From: Woeseia sp.
GTDB taxonomy: Bacteria > Pseudomonadota > Gammaproteobacteria > Steroidobacterales > Woeseiaceae
Direction: 5' to 3'
DNA: 6,620 nt
NCBI GenBank assembly: GCA_018701055.1
Contig: JABIUH010000090.1
Span: 1-6,620, forward strand
Part shown: in pieces, positions 1 through 6,470 of the stretch
How the letters are laid out: every line of letters begins with the position of its first letter
Position numbering within the stretch: position 1 is the first letter of the stretch
Made by a program: the position numbers and the translations under genes
Notes under the pieces: model-generated
Database searches by the model: none
What the model was told of the DNA's origin: nothing
Seen by the model: only the letters and a program-made list of their open reading frames with translations

Positions 1-263
1 GAGATTTTGCTCGTACCCTGTTTATCAACTTCGTCGATACGGACAATCGAATGCATGGGTAAATAAGTCTTTTTAACCCCTTTGAATTCGGTCTTAATTT
101 TTTCCTCGGACGGATCCAAAACGACGCTACTGCGCTCACCGAAGACCAATTCCTCTATTTCCACGAAACCGAACATGGCGCCATGCCCAACCTCACGGGC
201 ATAAATCTCATAGATCTGGCCGTGGTTCATGAAAATTACTTTGAAAATGGTTTTGTCCGCCAT
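1..263 (-). CDS. DUF1820 family protein (partial, C-terminus beyond left edge)
   Basis: The reverse strand reads an open frame of 87 codons from ATG at 263 to the window edge, with no stop. The protein begins MADKTIFKVIFMNHGQIYEI and contains GFVEIEELVFGERSSVV (residues 32-48), DPSEEKIKTEF (50-60), and PMHSIVRIDEV (69-79). I recognise this pattern as the DUF1820 family: small cytosolic proteins of roughly 100 residues, common in gammaproteobacteria and of unknown function. By that length only some 15-20 residues are missing. A GGAG Shine-Dalgarno lies 4 bases before the start, which supports ATG 263. No signal peptide or membrane segment is seen. The gene is divergent from tagH, with a 264-base spacer between them. 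The family assignment is from recalled sequence pattern; the function is unknown. Confidence 0.85.
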   Translation of the reverse strand, partial: MADKTIFKVIFMNHGQIYEIYAREVGHGAMFGFVEIEELVFGERSSVVLDPSEEKIKTEFKGVKKTYLPMHSIVRIDEVDKQGTSKI

Positions 264-527
264 GGTGCTCCGCAAACCTTGTAGCCGTCTGTGCTGAAGG
301 GTGGCTAGTGTAACCAATAATTGCCGCTGATTCTGACCGACTTTCCTGTTATCAGTATTAACCGTATATGGTCGAAAACATGAAATCACGCTCATATTAG
401 GGTCTCGTGAGTAAGGTGATTTATGTGAACTAATTGGCAGCCGAAGAGGGCCTGAAGACGGCAAACTCTATTGCTACAACTGGGTTCTGCAATGCCGACC
501 CGACCGCGCTAAGTATTGAGACACTGA
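264..527. other. Divergent intergenic spacer (DUF1820 / tagH)
   Basis: This 264-base spacer must hold the promoters of both flanking genes. The stretch of about 300-435 is AT-richer and is the likely promoter zone, but I cannot pick convincing -35/-10 pairs for either direction. A near-palindrome, ACCGTATATGGT, sits at 361-372. One plus frame stays open from 415 to 519 but has no start codon. No RNA gene or repeat was recognised. Confidence 0.5.
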
Positions 528-1817
528 ATGCCCTTACAACTGGAAATCATCAGTGAACACCGAGAGATATTGGACGACGACCATTTGCGCGTTTTTCGCG
601 AAGATGGAGGCACGATCGGACGCTCATTGCAGAACGACTGGATTCTTCCCGACCCGGATCGTTTCATCTCCTCCCAACATGCCACTATTGATTTCCACGG
701 TGGTGCGTACTATCTCGCCGACATCAGTTCGAATGGCGTCTATGTAAACGATGAGATAGAGCCCTTAGGCAGGGGCAACCCGCGTCGGCTGTTTCATAAC
801 GACAAACTACGCATGGGTGACTTCGAGTTTCATATCACCCTGGATGAGGGTGAAGGTCTCGACATGCCCCCACCAGAACAGATGACAGTCGTACCCGATC
901 ACATCGAACAGCTGGTTGATGAAGACTCGTTGAAAAGCGGCATTCAACTCATCGACGAAGAAGTCCTTACGGGCGATGCCGATTTTCAAGCAGCATTGTT
1001 TGGTGGCCCGTCAAAGGACAACGCCGCTGAAGAAAAAAAGAAACGCGTAGATATTCAACCAAATTCATTTGCGGCCGTGCCAACAAAAGCACAGCAGACA
1101 AACACCAATGCAGCCGAATTGCTGGATTCATTTATGCAGGGTCTAGGTATTGAACGTGCAGACATGCATCCGTCGACCGACCCCCACGAGGTAATGGAGA
1201 ACGCGGGTCGAGTTCTATCGGAGTTCGTCAATGGCGTTAGTGACTTGCTAGCAAGCAGAACCGCAATGCAAAGTATGTTTCGGTTGGATCAGACAACTGT
1301 CCTACCTCGACACAATAACCCTTTGAAGCTCGCCGAGAACACACGCGATTCGTTGATGCAATTGCTGATTGGTCAAGAAGGTGAGTATCAGAGCCCAGTT
1401 GATGCTGTTCGCGAGGTATACCGAGATCTCAAATACCATCACGACGCAATTCTCGAGGCAATGGTTGGCGCCTACCAGGATTTCGCAGATCGATTCGACC
1501 CAAGTGAATTGCAGCAGAATTTTGATCGGACGCTAGATGCAAAACCGCTGCTCAAGAAAATGAATCAAATGAAATACTGGCAACTGTACTGCGACTTGTA
1601 TCCCATTATGACGCAGTCCGGATCAGGGAAATTTCCGCATCAATTCAGCGAAGAGTTTGTGCGCGGCTACGAAAAAAATGTGGCCGAATTCAAACGACTA
1701 GAGAGAAAGACCGGAGCGCCAATAGCCAGTGGAACAGTAGAAGCACCGAATGAGTCATACGACGTCGAAGAGCTCGTAGACCAAACCGAGGATGCGACTC
1801 ACACCGATCAATACTAG
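528..1817 (+). CDS. tagH: Type VI secretion-associated FHA domain protein TagH
   Basis: This 429-residue cytosolic protein has three parts. Residues 1-105 are an FHA phosphothreonine-binding domain with the signature residues: GRS at 31-33, SSQH at 48-51, D65, SSNG at 67-70 and N74. Residues 106-190 are an acidic, charged linker with no clear fold. Residues 195-395 match the C-terminal domain typical of T6SS TagH/Fha proteins, including an AELLDSFMQGLGI start, the MKYWQLYCDLYPI segment and FPHQFSEEFVRGYE (369-382). An acidic tail ends the protein. In known systems Fha proteins are scaffolds in post-translational (threonine phosphorylation) control of T6SS assembly. ATG 528 follows directly after an in-frame TGA (525-527), so translation cannot start earlier; the ribosome site is weak (GAG at 518-520). 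Minus-strand genes flank it on both sides, so it appears monocistronic, and no other T6SS gene is visible. Its link to secretion is family knowledge; the partner system is not seen here. Confidence 0.88.
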   Translation: MPLQLEIISEHREILDDDHLRVFREDGGTIGRSLQNDWILPDPDRFISSQHATIDFHGGAYYLADISSNGVYVNDEIEPLGRGNPRRLFHNDKLRMGDFEFHITLDEGEGLDMPPPEQMTVVPDHIEQLVDEDSLKSGIQLIDEEVLTGDADFQAALFGGPSKDNAAEEKKKRVDIQPNSFAAVPTKAQQTNTNAAELLDSFMQGLGIERADMHPSTDPHEVMENAGRVLSEFVNGVSDLLASRTAMQSMFRLDQTTVLPRHNNPLKLAENTRDSLMQLLIGQEGEYQSPVDAVREVYRDLKYHHDAILEAMVGAYQDFADRFDPSELQQNFDRTLDAKPLLKKMNQMKYWQLYCDLYPIMTQSGSGKFPHQFSEEFVRGYEKNVAEFKRLERKTGAPIASGTVEAPNESYDVEELVDQTEDATHTDQY

Positions 1818-1838
1818 GTGTTTCGAACTTCTTAACCT

Positions 1839-3779
1839 CTACCGATTGAGTCTGTTTTTTACCAGATCGTCGACGACGCCTGGATCAGCCAGGGTTGACG
1901 TGTCGCCTAAATTTCCGAAGTCGTTCTCCGCCACTTTACGCAGAATTCGACGCATGATCTTTCCGCTGCGAGTTTTCGGTAAACCCGGCGCCCATTGCAC
2001 AAAGTCGGGCGTGGCGATTGGGCCGATTTCTTTCCGGACCCACTGACGCAATTCATTCTGTAACTCGTCACTGGGCATAACGCCGTCCATCAACGTCACG
2101 TACGCATAAATGCCTTGGCCTTTAATTTCGTGTGGGCATCCAACAACGGCCGCCTCGGCAACACCTTTATGCGATACCAGAGCGCTTTCCACTTCGGCAG
2201 TTCCCATACGGTGTCCGGAGACATTGAGCACGTCATCGACGCGGCCCGTTATCCAGTAATACCCGTCTTCATCGCGACGCACGCCGTCACCCGTGAAATA
2301 CCAACCATCAAAGGCGGAAAAATAGGTATCGATGAAGCGTTGGTGATCGCCATAAACCGTCCGCATTTGACCCGGCCAGCTATCTGTCAAAACGAGTATG
2401 CCTTCGGCCGCGCCCTCCAAAATGTTGCCGTCGTTGTCGACGACCGCCGGTTGCACACCAAACAAGGGCTTGGTCGCAGAGCCGGGTTTCAGTGGCGTCG
2501 CACCGGGAAGCGGGCTGATAAGCGCTGCACCGGTTTCAGTTTGCCACCAGGTATCGACAATCGGGCACCGCCCCTCACCGACGACATGGTAATACCATTC
2601 CCATGCTTCTGGATTAATCGGCTCGCCAACCGAACCCAGCAACCGCAGGCTTTTTCGAGAGGTGCCCTTCACGGGCCCGTCACCCTCACGCATTAAGGCG
2701 CGAATCGCCGTCGGTGCGGTATAGCAAATATTCACTTGGTGCTTGTCGCACACTTCCCAGAAACGCGCCGCCGTCGGGTAATTCGGCACACCTTCGAACA
2801 TGACTGTGATCGCGCCGTTCGCAAGAGGACCGTAAACAATGTAACTATGTCCTGTTACCCAACCCACGTCCGCCGTGCACCAATACACGTCACCTGGTTG
2901 ATAGTCGAACACCAATTCATGTGTGAATGATGCGTAGACCATATAACCACCAGTGGTATGCAACACACCCTTGGGCTTACCTGTAGAGCCTGACGTGTAC
3001 AAAATAAAAAGCGGATCTTCTGCAGACATTTCTTCGCAGGGACAATCTGCGTCGACTGTATTCTCGATTTCGTGCAGCCACACGTCGCGGTCGTCCACCC
3101 AATCTATATCGGCACCGGTGTGCTTCACGACGAGCACTTTCTCGAGGGTCGTAACGTTTGGCCGAGCACAAGCCTGGTCGACATTATCTTTGAGCGGAAT
3201 CGCCTTGGCACCGCGCACCCCCTGGTCGGCGGTGATCACGATGTTCGAGCCGCAATCCTCGATCCTGCCGGCAAGCGCTTCCGGCGAAAATCCGCCAAAC
3301 ACAACCGAGTGAATCGCACCAATGCGTGCACATGCCAACATCGCAACCGCCGCTTCCGGAATCATTGGCATGTAAATGGTGATTCGATCACCTTTCTTAG
3401 CGCCAATAGCCTTCAAACCATTGGCGAATTTGCACACACGTTCGTGTAACTCTGCATAGGTAATTGTCAGATCAACAGACGGGTCATCCCCTTCCCAAAT
3501 GATCGCGACATCATCGCCTTTTGTCTCCAAGTGTCGATCAACACAGTTGTAGCAGGCGTTAAGCGTGCCATCGTCGTACCAACGAATATGCAAATCGTCC
3601 TTCGCGAACGAAACATCTTTGACGTTGGTGAAGGGCTTGATCCAATCGATACGCTCGCCCTGCGCCGCCCAAAAACCTTCGTTGTCATCGACAGAACGTT
3701 GATACATCTCTGTGTATTGGTCGGCAGTAACGAGTGCGCGCTCCGCAGCGTCTTTAGGTACTTCATAAATTTTAGTCAT
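1839..3779 (-). CDS. acs: Acetyl-CoA synthetase (AMP-forming acetate--CoA ligase)
   Basis: This 646-residue ANL-superfamily enzyme is of normal Acs length. It makes acetyl-CoA from acetate, ATP and CoA through acetyl-AMP, in the cytosol. Visible motifs in order: an N-terminal region with DRHLETKGDDVAIIWEGD (81-98); the ATP-binding loop YTSGSTGKPKG (261-271); WWQTETG (411-417), whose Trp is the residue known to restrict the acyl pocket to acetate; YFTGD (494-498); the hinge/A8 region GRVDDVLNVSGHRMG (512-526); and PKTRSGKIMRR (601-611), where K607 is the catalytic Lys that is the acetylation target in studied Acs enzymes. It is the last gene of a three-gene unit. Its ATG (3779) overlaps the citE-like stop by four bases (ATGA), with a modest GAG upstream. 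The 3' end converges on tagH with a 21-base gap, and no clear terminator is seen there. All catalytic motifs are intact. Confidence 0.97.
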   Translation of the reverse strand: MTKIYEVPKDAAERALVTADQYTEMYQRSVDDNEGFWAAQGERIDWIKPFTNVKDVSFAKDDLHIRWYDDGTLNACYNCVDRHLETKGDDVAIIWEGDDPSVDLTITYAELHERVCKFANGLKAIGAKKGDRITIYMPMIPEAAVAMLACARIGAIHSVVFGGFSPEALAGRIEDCGSNIVITADQGVRGAKAIPLKDNVDQACARPNVTTLEKVLVVKHTGADIDWVDDRDVWLHEIENTVDADCPCEEMSAEDPLFILYTSGSTGKPKGVLHTTGGYMVYASFTHELVFDYQPGDVYWCTADVGWVTGHSYIVYGPLANGAITVMFEGVPNYPTAARFWEVCDKHQVNICYTAPTAIRALMREGDGPVKGTSRKSLRLLGSVGEPINPEAWEWYYHVVGEGRCPIVDTWWQTETGAALISPLPGATPLKPGSATKPLFGVQPAVVDNDGNILEGAAEGILVLTDSWPGQMRTVYGDHQRFIDTYFSAFDGWYFTGDGVRRDEDGYYWITGRVDDVLNVSGHRMGTAEVESALVSHKGVAEAAVVGCPHEIKGQGIYAYVTLMDGVMPSDELQNELRQWVRKEIGPIATPDFVQWAPGLPKTRSGKIMRRILRKVAENDFGNLGDTSTLADPGVVDDLVKNRLNR

Positions 3780-4654
3780 CGATCGGTCTCACTATTTTTT
3801 TCTGCTAATTCGATTGTTCGTTCTGCTTGCAATAAGTGTGGTCGATCAATCATCCCGCCATCCAACTCTAATGCGCCAGCTTCTGGATTGGCCGCGAAAA
3901 GCGCCACAATTTTGTTTGCCCGCTCGATCTCGACGTCAGTCGGAGAAAATGCCGCATTAATCACCGCAACCTGATCGGGGTGTATGGCCAACATCCCTGA
4001 GAAACCGTCGCGACGCGCATTGCTGGCGTACGCAGCTAAACCATCAAGATCGCGAAAATCCGTAAACACCGTATCGATCGGCGCCACGCCGGCATTGGCA
4101 GCCGCAAACAACGTCAACGAACGTGCTAATTCGTACGGTGGAAGCCACGAACCATCTGTATCTCGGTTGGTCGCAGCACCCACCGCAGCGCTCAGGTCTT
4201 CTGCACCCCAGGTAATCCCTCTTAATCGCGGTGTGGCGCCTGCGTATTCATGCAAGTGAAAAAGTGCGCCGGGCCGCTCCGTCGCGATCGGCAAAATCGC
4301 GATCCGACCAGGTTCCAGATCACTTTCGGTCTCCAGCACGTCAATCAACATCGAAAGCTGATTTACATCCCGGACGCCATCTGGTTTTGGCAAAACAATA
4401 CCAAAAGGCTTTGCCTTAACAAGTCTCCGCAAATCTTCCAATGCATCAGTTGAGTTCAGAGGGTTTATCCGCACCCAAATATCGATACTTTTCTTTTCCG
4501 CAAGAAATTCAGCCGCGAGCTGGCGCGCCATGGGCCGCCGGTCTGCCTGCACTGAGTCTTCGAGATCCAGTATCAGCGCGTCAGCCTCAATGTTTCCGGC
4601 CTTGGCGAGTTTTCTTTCGCTGTCGGCTGGAACGAATAAAAAACTGCGTGTCAT
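3776..4654 (-). CDS. HpcH/HpaI aldolase / citrate lyase beta (CitE)-like CoA-ester lyase
   Basis: This 292-residue TIM-barrel protein belongs to the CitE-like family, which cleaves or condenses 3-hydroxy-acyl-CoA esters (citramalyl-, malyl- or citryl-type) with Mg2+. Motifs: FVPADSERKLAKAG (7-20), ALILDLEDSV (26-35), VRIN (61-64, substrate-binding Arg62), GIVLPKPD (85-92), PIATERPGAL (122-131, likely metal ligand Glu126), WGAEDLSAAVG (149-159, likely metal ligand Asp153) and IHPDQV (224-229). No citF or citD gene adjoins it, so a true citrate lyase subunit is unlikely. The stand-alone form next to a MaoC hydratase fits an (S)-citramalyl-CoA- or malyl-CoA-type lyase yielding acetyl-CoA or propionyl-CoA plus a keto acid. 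Both ends overlap neighbours by ATGA. No recognisable Shine-Dalgarno precedes ATG 4654, which suggests translation is coupled to maoC. The family is secure; the substrate is inferred. Confidence 0.9.
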   Translation of the reverse strand: MTRSFLFVPADSERKLAKAGNIEADALILDLEDSVQADRRPMARQLAAEFLAEKKSIDIWVRINPLNSTDALEDLRRLVKAKPFGIVLPKPDGVRDVNQLSMLIDVLETESDLEPGRIAILPIATERPGALFHLHEYAGATPRLRGITWGAEDLSAAVGAATNRDTDGSWLPPYELARSLTLFAAANAGVAPIDTVFTDFRDLDGLAAYASNARRDGFSGMLAIHPDQVAVINAAFSPTDVEIERANKIVALFAANPEAGALELDGGMIDRPHLLQAERTIELAEKNSETDR

Positions 4655-5103
4655 GTCGGCAATCTATGCATGAGCGCTGAGCGTTTACATTCGCCCACCA
4701 AGACATCATTTTGATTAAAGGCTCGATGTGCAAAGATGACAATACCGTTGTCGGGTCGGGACTTACTATCGCGCAGTTCCAACACTTCAGTCTCGACATG
4801 AATTGTGTCGCCGTGAAAAAGTGGGTGTGGAAAGCGCACCTCGTCCCAGCCTAGATTGGCAACCGTCCGACGCACAGTGGTATCACCAATCGATATTCCG
4901 ACCATAAAACCTAAGGTGAGGCAGCTATTGACAATAGGTTTGCCAAACTCACTGTCTTTCATGTATTCGGCATCGATATGTAAAGGTGCCGGATTGTGCG
5001 TTAAGGCACTAAACCAGACGTTGTCAGCCTCCGTAATAGTTCTGGTGATTTCATGCTGAAAGGTCTGCCCGACCGTGAATTCTTCGAAATAATATCCCGC
5101 CAT
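4651..5103 (-). CDS. MaoC family (hot-dog fold) acyl-CoA dehydratase/hydratase
   Basis: This 150-residue single hot-dog-domain protein starts MAGYYFEEFTVGQTF. It carries RTITEADNVWF (21-31), the helix/loop THNPAPLHIDAEY (35-47), VNSCLTLGFMVGISIGDT (58-75), NLGWDEVRFPHPLFHGDT (83-100) and SKSRPDNGIV (113-122). MaoC proteins hydrate trans-2-enoyl-CoA to 3-hydroxyacyl-CoA. Conserved His42 is present, but the position five residues earlier, Asp in R-specific enoyl-CoA hydratases (D-x-N-P-x-H), is Asn37. I recall an Asn there in the related actinobacterial MaoC subgroup found beside CitE-like genes. It is too short to be a two-domain mesaconyl-C1-CoA hydratase. The ATG at 5103 has AGG 8 bases upstream. 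It is the first gene of the coupled maoC-citE-acs unit and overlaps citE by 4 bases. A hydratase role on an itaconyl/mesaconyl-type CoA ester is suggested by context only. Confidence 0.88.
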   Translation of the reverse strand: MAGYYFEEFTVGQTFQHEITRTITEADNVWFSALTHNPAPLHIDAEYMKDSEFGKPIVNSCLTLGFMVGISIGDTTVRRTVANLGWDEVRFPHPLFHGDTIHVETEVLELRDSKSRPDNGIVIFAHRAFNQNDVLVGECKRSALMHRLPT

Positions 5104-5132
5104 ACTGTTCGCCTGCGACCATCCAGTGCTGC

Positions 5133-5159
5133 ATCATAAAAAAACGCTCGCCCTGTCAC
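5133..5159 (-). promoter_or_regulatory. Candidate promoter for the maoC-citE-acs operon
   Basis: Reading the minus strand, GTGACA (5159-5154, five of six matches to TTGACA) and TATGAT (5138-5133, five of six to TATAAT) are separated by 15 bases, which is short of the ideal 17. Transcription would begin near 5126, giving a leader of about 23 bases with AGG (5114-5112) as ribosome site. The elements overlap the upstream gene's terminator: the -35 spans its loop and the -10 touches its U-tract. This is a consensus match by eye; readthrough from the reductase gene is the alternative. Confidence 0.4.
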
Positions 5160-5170
5160 CAGAGCAAGCG
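5138..5170 (-). terminator. Intrinsic (rho-independent) terminator of the aldo/keto reductase gene
   Basis: On the minus strand an 11-bp stem (5170-5160 with 5155-5145, nine Watson-Crick and two G-U pairs) closes a GTGA tetraloop of GNRA type (5159-5156). Seven Ts follow immediately (5144-5138). It lies 27 bases past the reductase stop codon and ends 34 bases before the maoC start. On the plus strand the two wobble pairs become C-A mismatches and no T-tract follows the stem, so the signal is directional. Confidence 0.88.
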
Positions 5171-5197
5171 CTTGAATTTGTCGTAATTTCTATCTAA

Positions 5198-6148
5198 TTA
5201 GGCCGAGGGCAGGCCTGCAACGAAGGTTTCCATCCGTTTTCGGGTGGCAGCGGTCGGCAATTCACCGAAAGCTGCGCCGATATTGTCCAACATGTTTTTC
5301 GGCTTGCTGGTGGCACCCGTCACGCAGGTGACTGCGGGATTAGCCGCAACATACTTGATGAAAAACTGCCCCCAGGACTCGGCGCCAAATTCTGCTGCCC
5401 AATCGGGTACTTCAATTCCCCGCACTCTTGACCACAACCGTGTACGGCCGAACGGAACATAGGCGAGCACAGCAATACCGAGTTCTTCTGCTAACGGCAA
5501 TATTTCTTCAGCCGATTTTCGATTGTCGATCGCGTAATCGACGCCGATAAAATCCACCGGGTAGTCTCGCATCGCCTGCAAAAGCCCTGCATATCGGCGC
5601 ACCCCCGTCGCAGTAACGCCGATATAACGCACGCGGCCTTCTTCTTTGTACTCGCGCAAAATACTCATTTGCAGCGGCATGTCGCCCAGATTGTGTACCT
5701 GAATCAAATCGATAGGATCTTTGCCAATGAACTCGAAGGATTGCTCAACTTGCGCGCGCGCTTTAGCTGGATCAGCAGCCCCGCCACCCCGCGGTGCTAC
5801 ATTTAATTTAGTCGCCCAAAACACATCTTTTCCAGCACTCATATCTTGTACGATCTGGCCTGCAACCTGTTCCGATGCGCCATATGAAGGTGCCGTATCG
5901 AATACGCTGCCTCCGTTATCGATCAACGTTTGAAAAACGCTTGTGAGCGCTGTCACATCGTCGCTGCGTGCAACGCTGCTAAAAGTCGCCGAACTGCCCA
6001 GTCCAACGATCGGTAATTCTTCGCCTGATTTCGGAATTGCACGCTTGATGATGTCGCCCACCTGCAGCGCATGCGCCAGTCCGATCGGCAATGATGCCGC
6101 TGCCCCAGCTAGAGCCGAATACTTCAGGTAGTCTCGTCGCGTCACCAT
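5198..6148 (-). CDS. Aldo/keto reductase with twin-arginine (Tat) signal peptide
   Basis: This 316-residue protein has a Tat-type N-terminus: TRRDYLK (3-9, consensus S/T-RR-x-F-L-K with Tyr for Phe), a mildly hydrophobic Ala/Leu stretch (11-24) and a likely AHA cleavage site after residue 27. The rest is an AKR (beta/alpha)8 barrel with the full catalytic tetrad: Asp84 and Tyr89 in FDTAPSYGASE, Lys114 in ATKL and His152 in VHN. TGATSKPKNMLDNIGAAF (277-294) is the C-terminal nicotinamide-cofactor phosphate-binding segment. It should reduce a carbonyl compound with NAD(P)H; the substrate is unknown. ATG 6148 has a strong GAGGAG six bases upstream and gives the complete Tat signal, so the start is secure. 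The gene ends in its own intrinsic terminator, so it is probably separate from the downstream maoC operon. A periplasmic NADPH-dependent enzyme would be unusual, so the real location needs proof. Confidence 0.93.
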   Translation of the reverse strand: MVTRRDYLKYSALAGAAASLPIGLAHALQVGDIIKRAIPKSGEELPIVGLGSSATFSSVARSDDVTALTSVFQTLIDNGGSVFDTAPSYGASEQVAGQIVQDMSAGKDVFWATKLNVAPRGGGAADPAKARAQVEQSFEFIGKDPIDLIQVHNLGDMPLQMSILREYKEEGRVRYIGVTATGVRRYAGLLQAMRDYPVDFIGVDYAIDNRKSAEEILPLAEELGIAVLAYVPFGRTRLWSRVRGIEVPDWAAEFGAESWGQFFIKYVAANPAVTCVTGATSKPKNMLDNIGAAFGELPTAATRKRMETFVAGLPSA

Positions 6149-6154
6149 GGTGGT

Positions 6155-6160
6155 CTCCTC
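6155..6160 (-). promoter_or_regulatory. Strong ribosome binding site of the aldo/keto reductase
   Basis: GAGGAG on the minus strand lies six bases before ATG 6148. It is the best Shine-Dalgarno in the window and fixes the reductase start at the Tat-signal methionine. Confidence 0.85.
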
Positions 6161-6190
6161 GTCATTTAAATCCGTCTACGAAAACTTGCA

Positions 6191-6206
6191 GTCGATTTTC
6201 ATCGAC
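6191..6206 (-). other. Small hairpin in the reductase leader
   Basis: GTCGAT-GAAA-ATCGAC on the minus strand forms a perfect 6-bp stem closed by a GAAA (GNRA) tetraloop, 42 bases upstream of the reductase start. No T-run follows, so it is not a terminator. It could stabilise the 5' end of the mRNA if transcription starts upstream of it. It could also be chance. Confidence 0.4.
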
Positions 6207-6470
6207 CCCTATCATCAAGGCAAATTTCAAGACGCGCAACCACATCAAGATTGTTCCTGAGATCGCCTCTCAGACGGCGCAGTGGGTTCACCGCCGCTTG
6301 CGCAAATTTGGGCCCATAATCAGTCGAAAATTCGCATTTAGAACTTAGCATCACGTTGAAATATTTCCAATTTGCGGCGCTATCGCTCTTCCCGACGGTA
6401 ATCGTACCTGCTCATTCGCAGTTCGCGCCACGTGATCAACACTGGCCGATCAATCAGTTACCAGCGGAAG
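6207..6470. other. Region upstream of the reductase with no clear gene
   Basis: I see no convincing coding frame on either strand here. It should contain the reductase promoter, but I found no good -35/-10 pair. A 17-bp dyad, CTGAGA-N5-TCTCAG, lies at 6257-6273 and could be an operator. The plus frame from TTG 6356 to the stop at 6604 reads like a short signal peptide at first, but lacks a ribosome site and a recognisable mature part. Confidence 0.45.

Noticed and set aside
415..519. Short plus frame in the tagH leader with a Cys-containing tail (KLYCYNWVLQC)
   Set aside because: It is only 34 codons long, follows a TAA at 412-414, and contains no ATG, GTG or TTG start.
1818..1870. Possible bidirectional terminator between tagH and acs
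   Set aside because: Only a short TTCGAA palindrome and a run of six Ts at 1855-1860 within the acs coding end are present; no stem adjoins a T-tract in the proper order.
2115..2696. 193-codon plus-strand open frame inside acs
   Set aside because: It lies wholly antisense to a clear acetyl-CoA synthetase with intact motifs and its translation resembles no family; it is a product of codon bias on the other strand.
2953..3449. Two overlapping plus-strand open frames opposite the N-terminal half of acs
   Set aside because: They are antisense shadows of conserved acs sequence, with no ribosome site or recognisable domain.
3776..4654. Citrate lyase beta subunit (citE proper)
   Set aside because: No citD, citF, citC or citX/G gene is adjacent, and the neighbour is a MaoC hydratase, so a stand-alone CoA-ester lyase is the better reading.
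6091..6348. 85-codon plus frame across the reductase start
   Set aside because: It overlaps the Tat signal region and strong ribosome site of the reductase antisense, and its translation is not protein-like.
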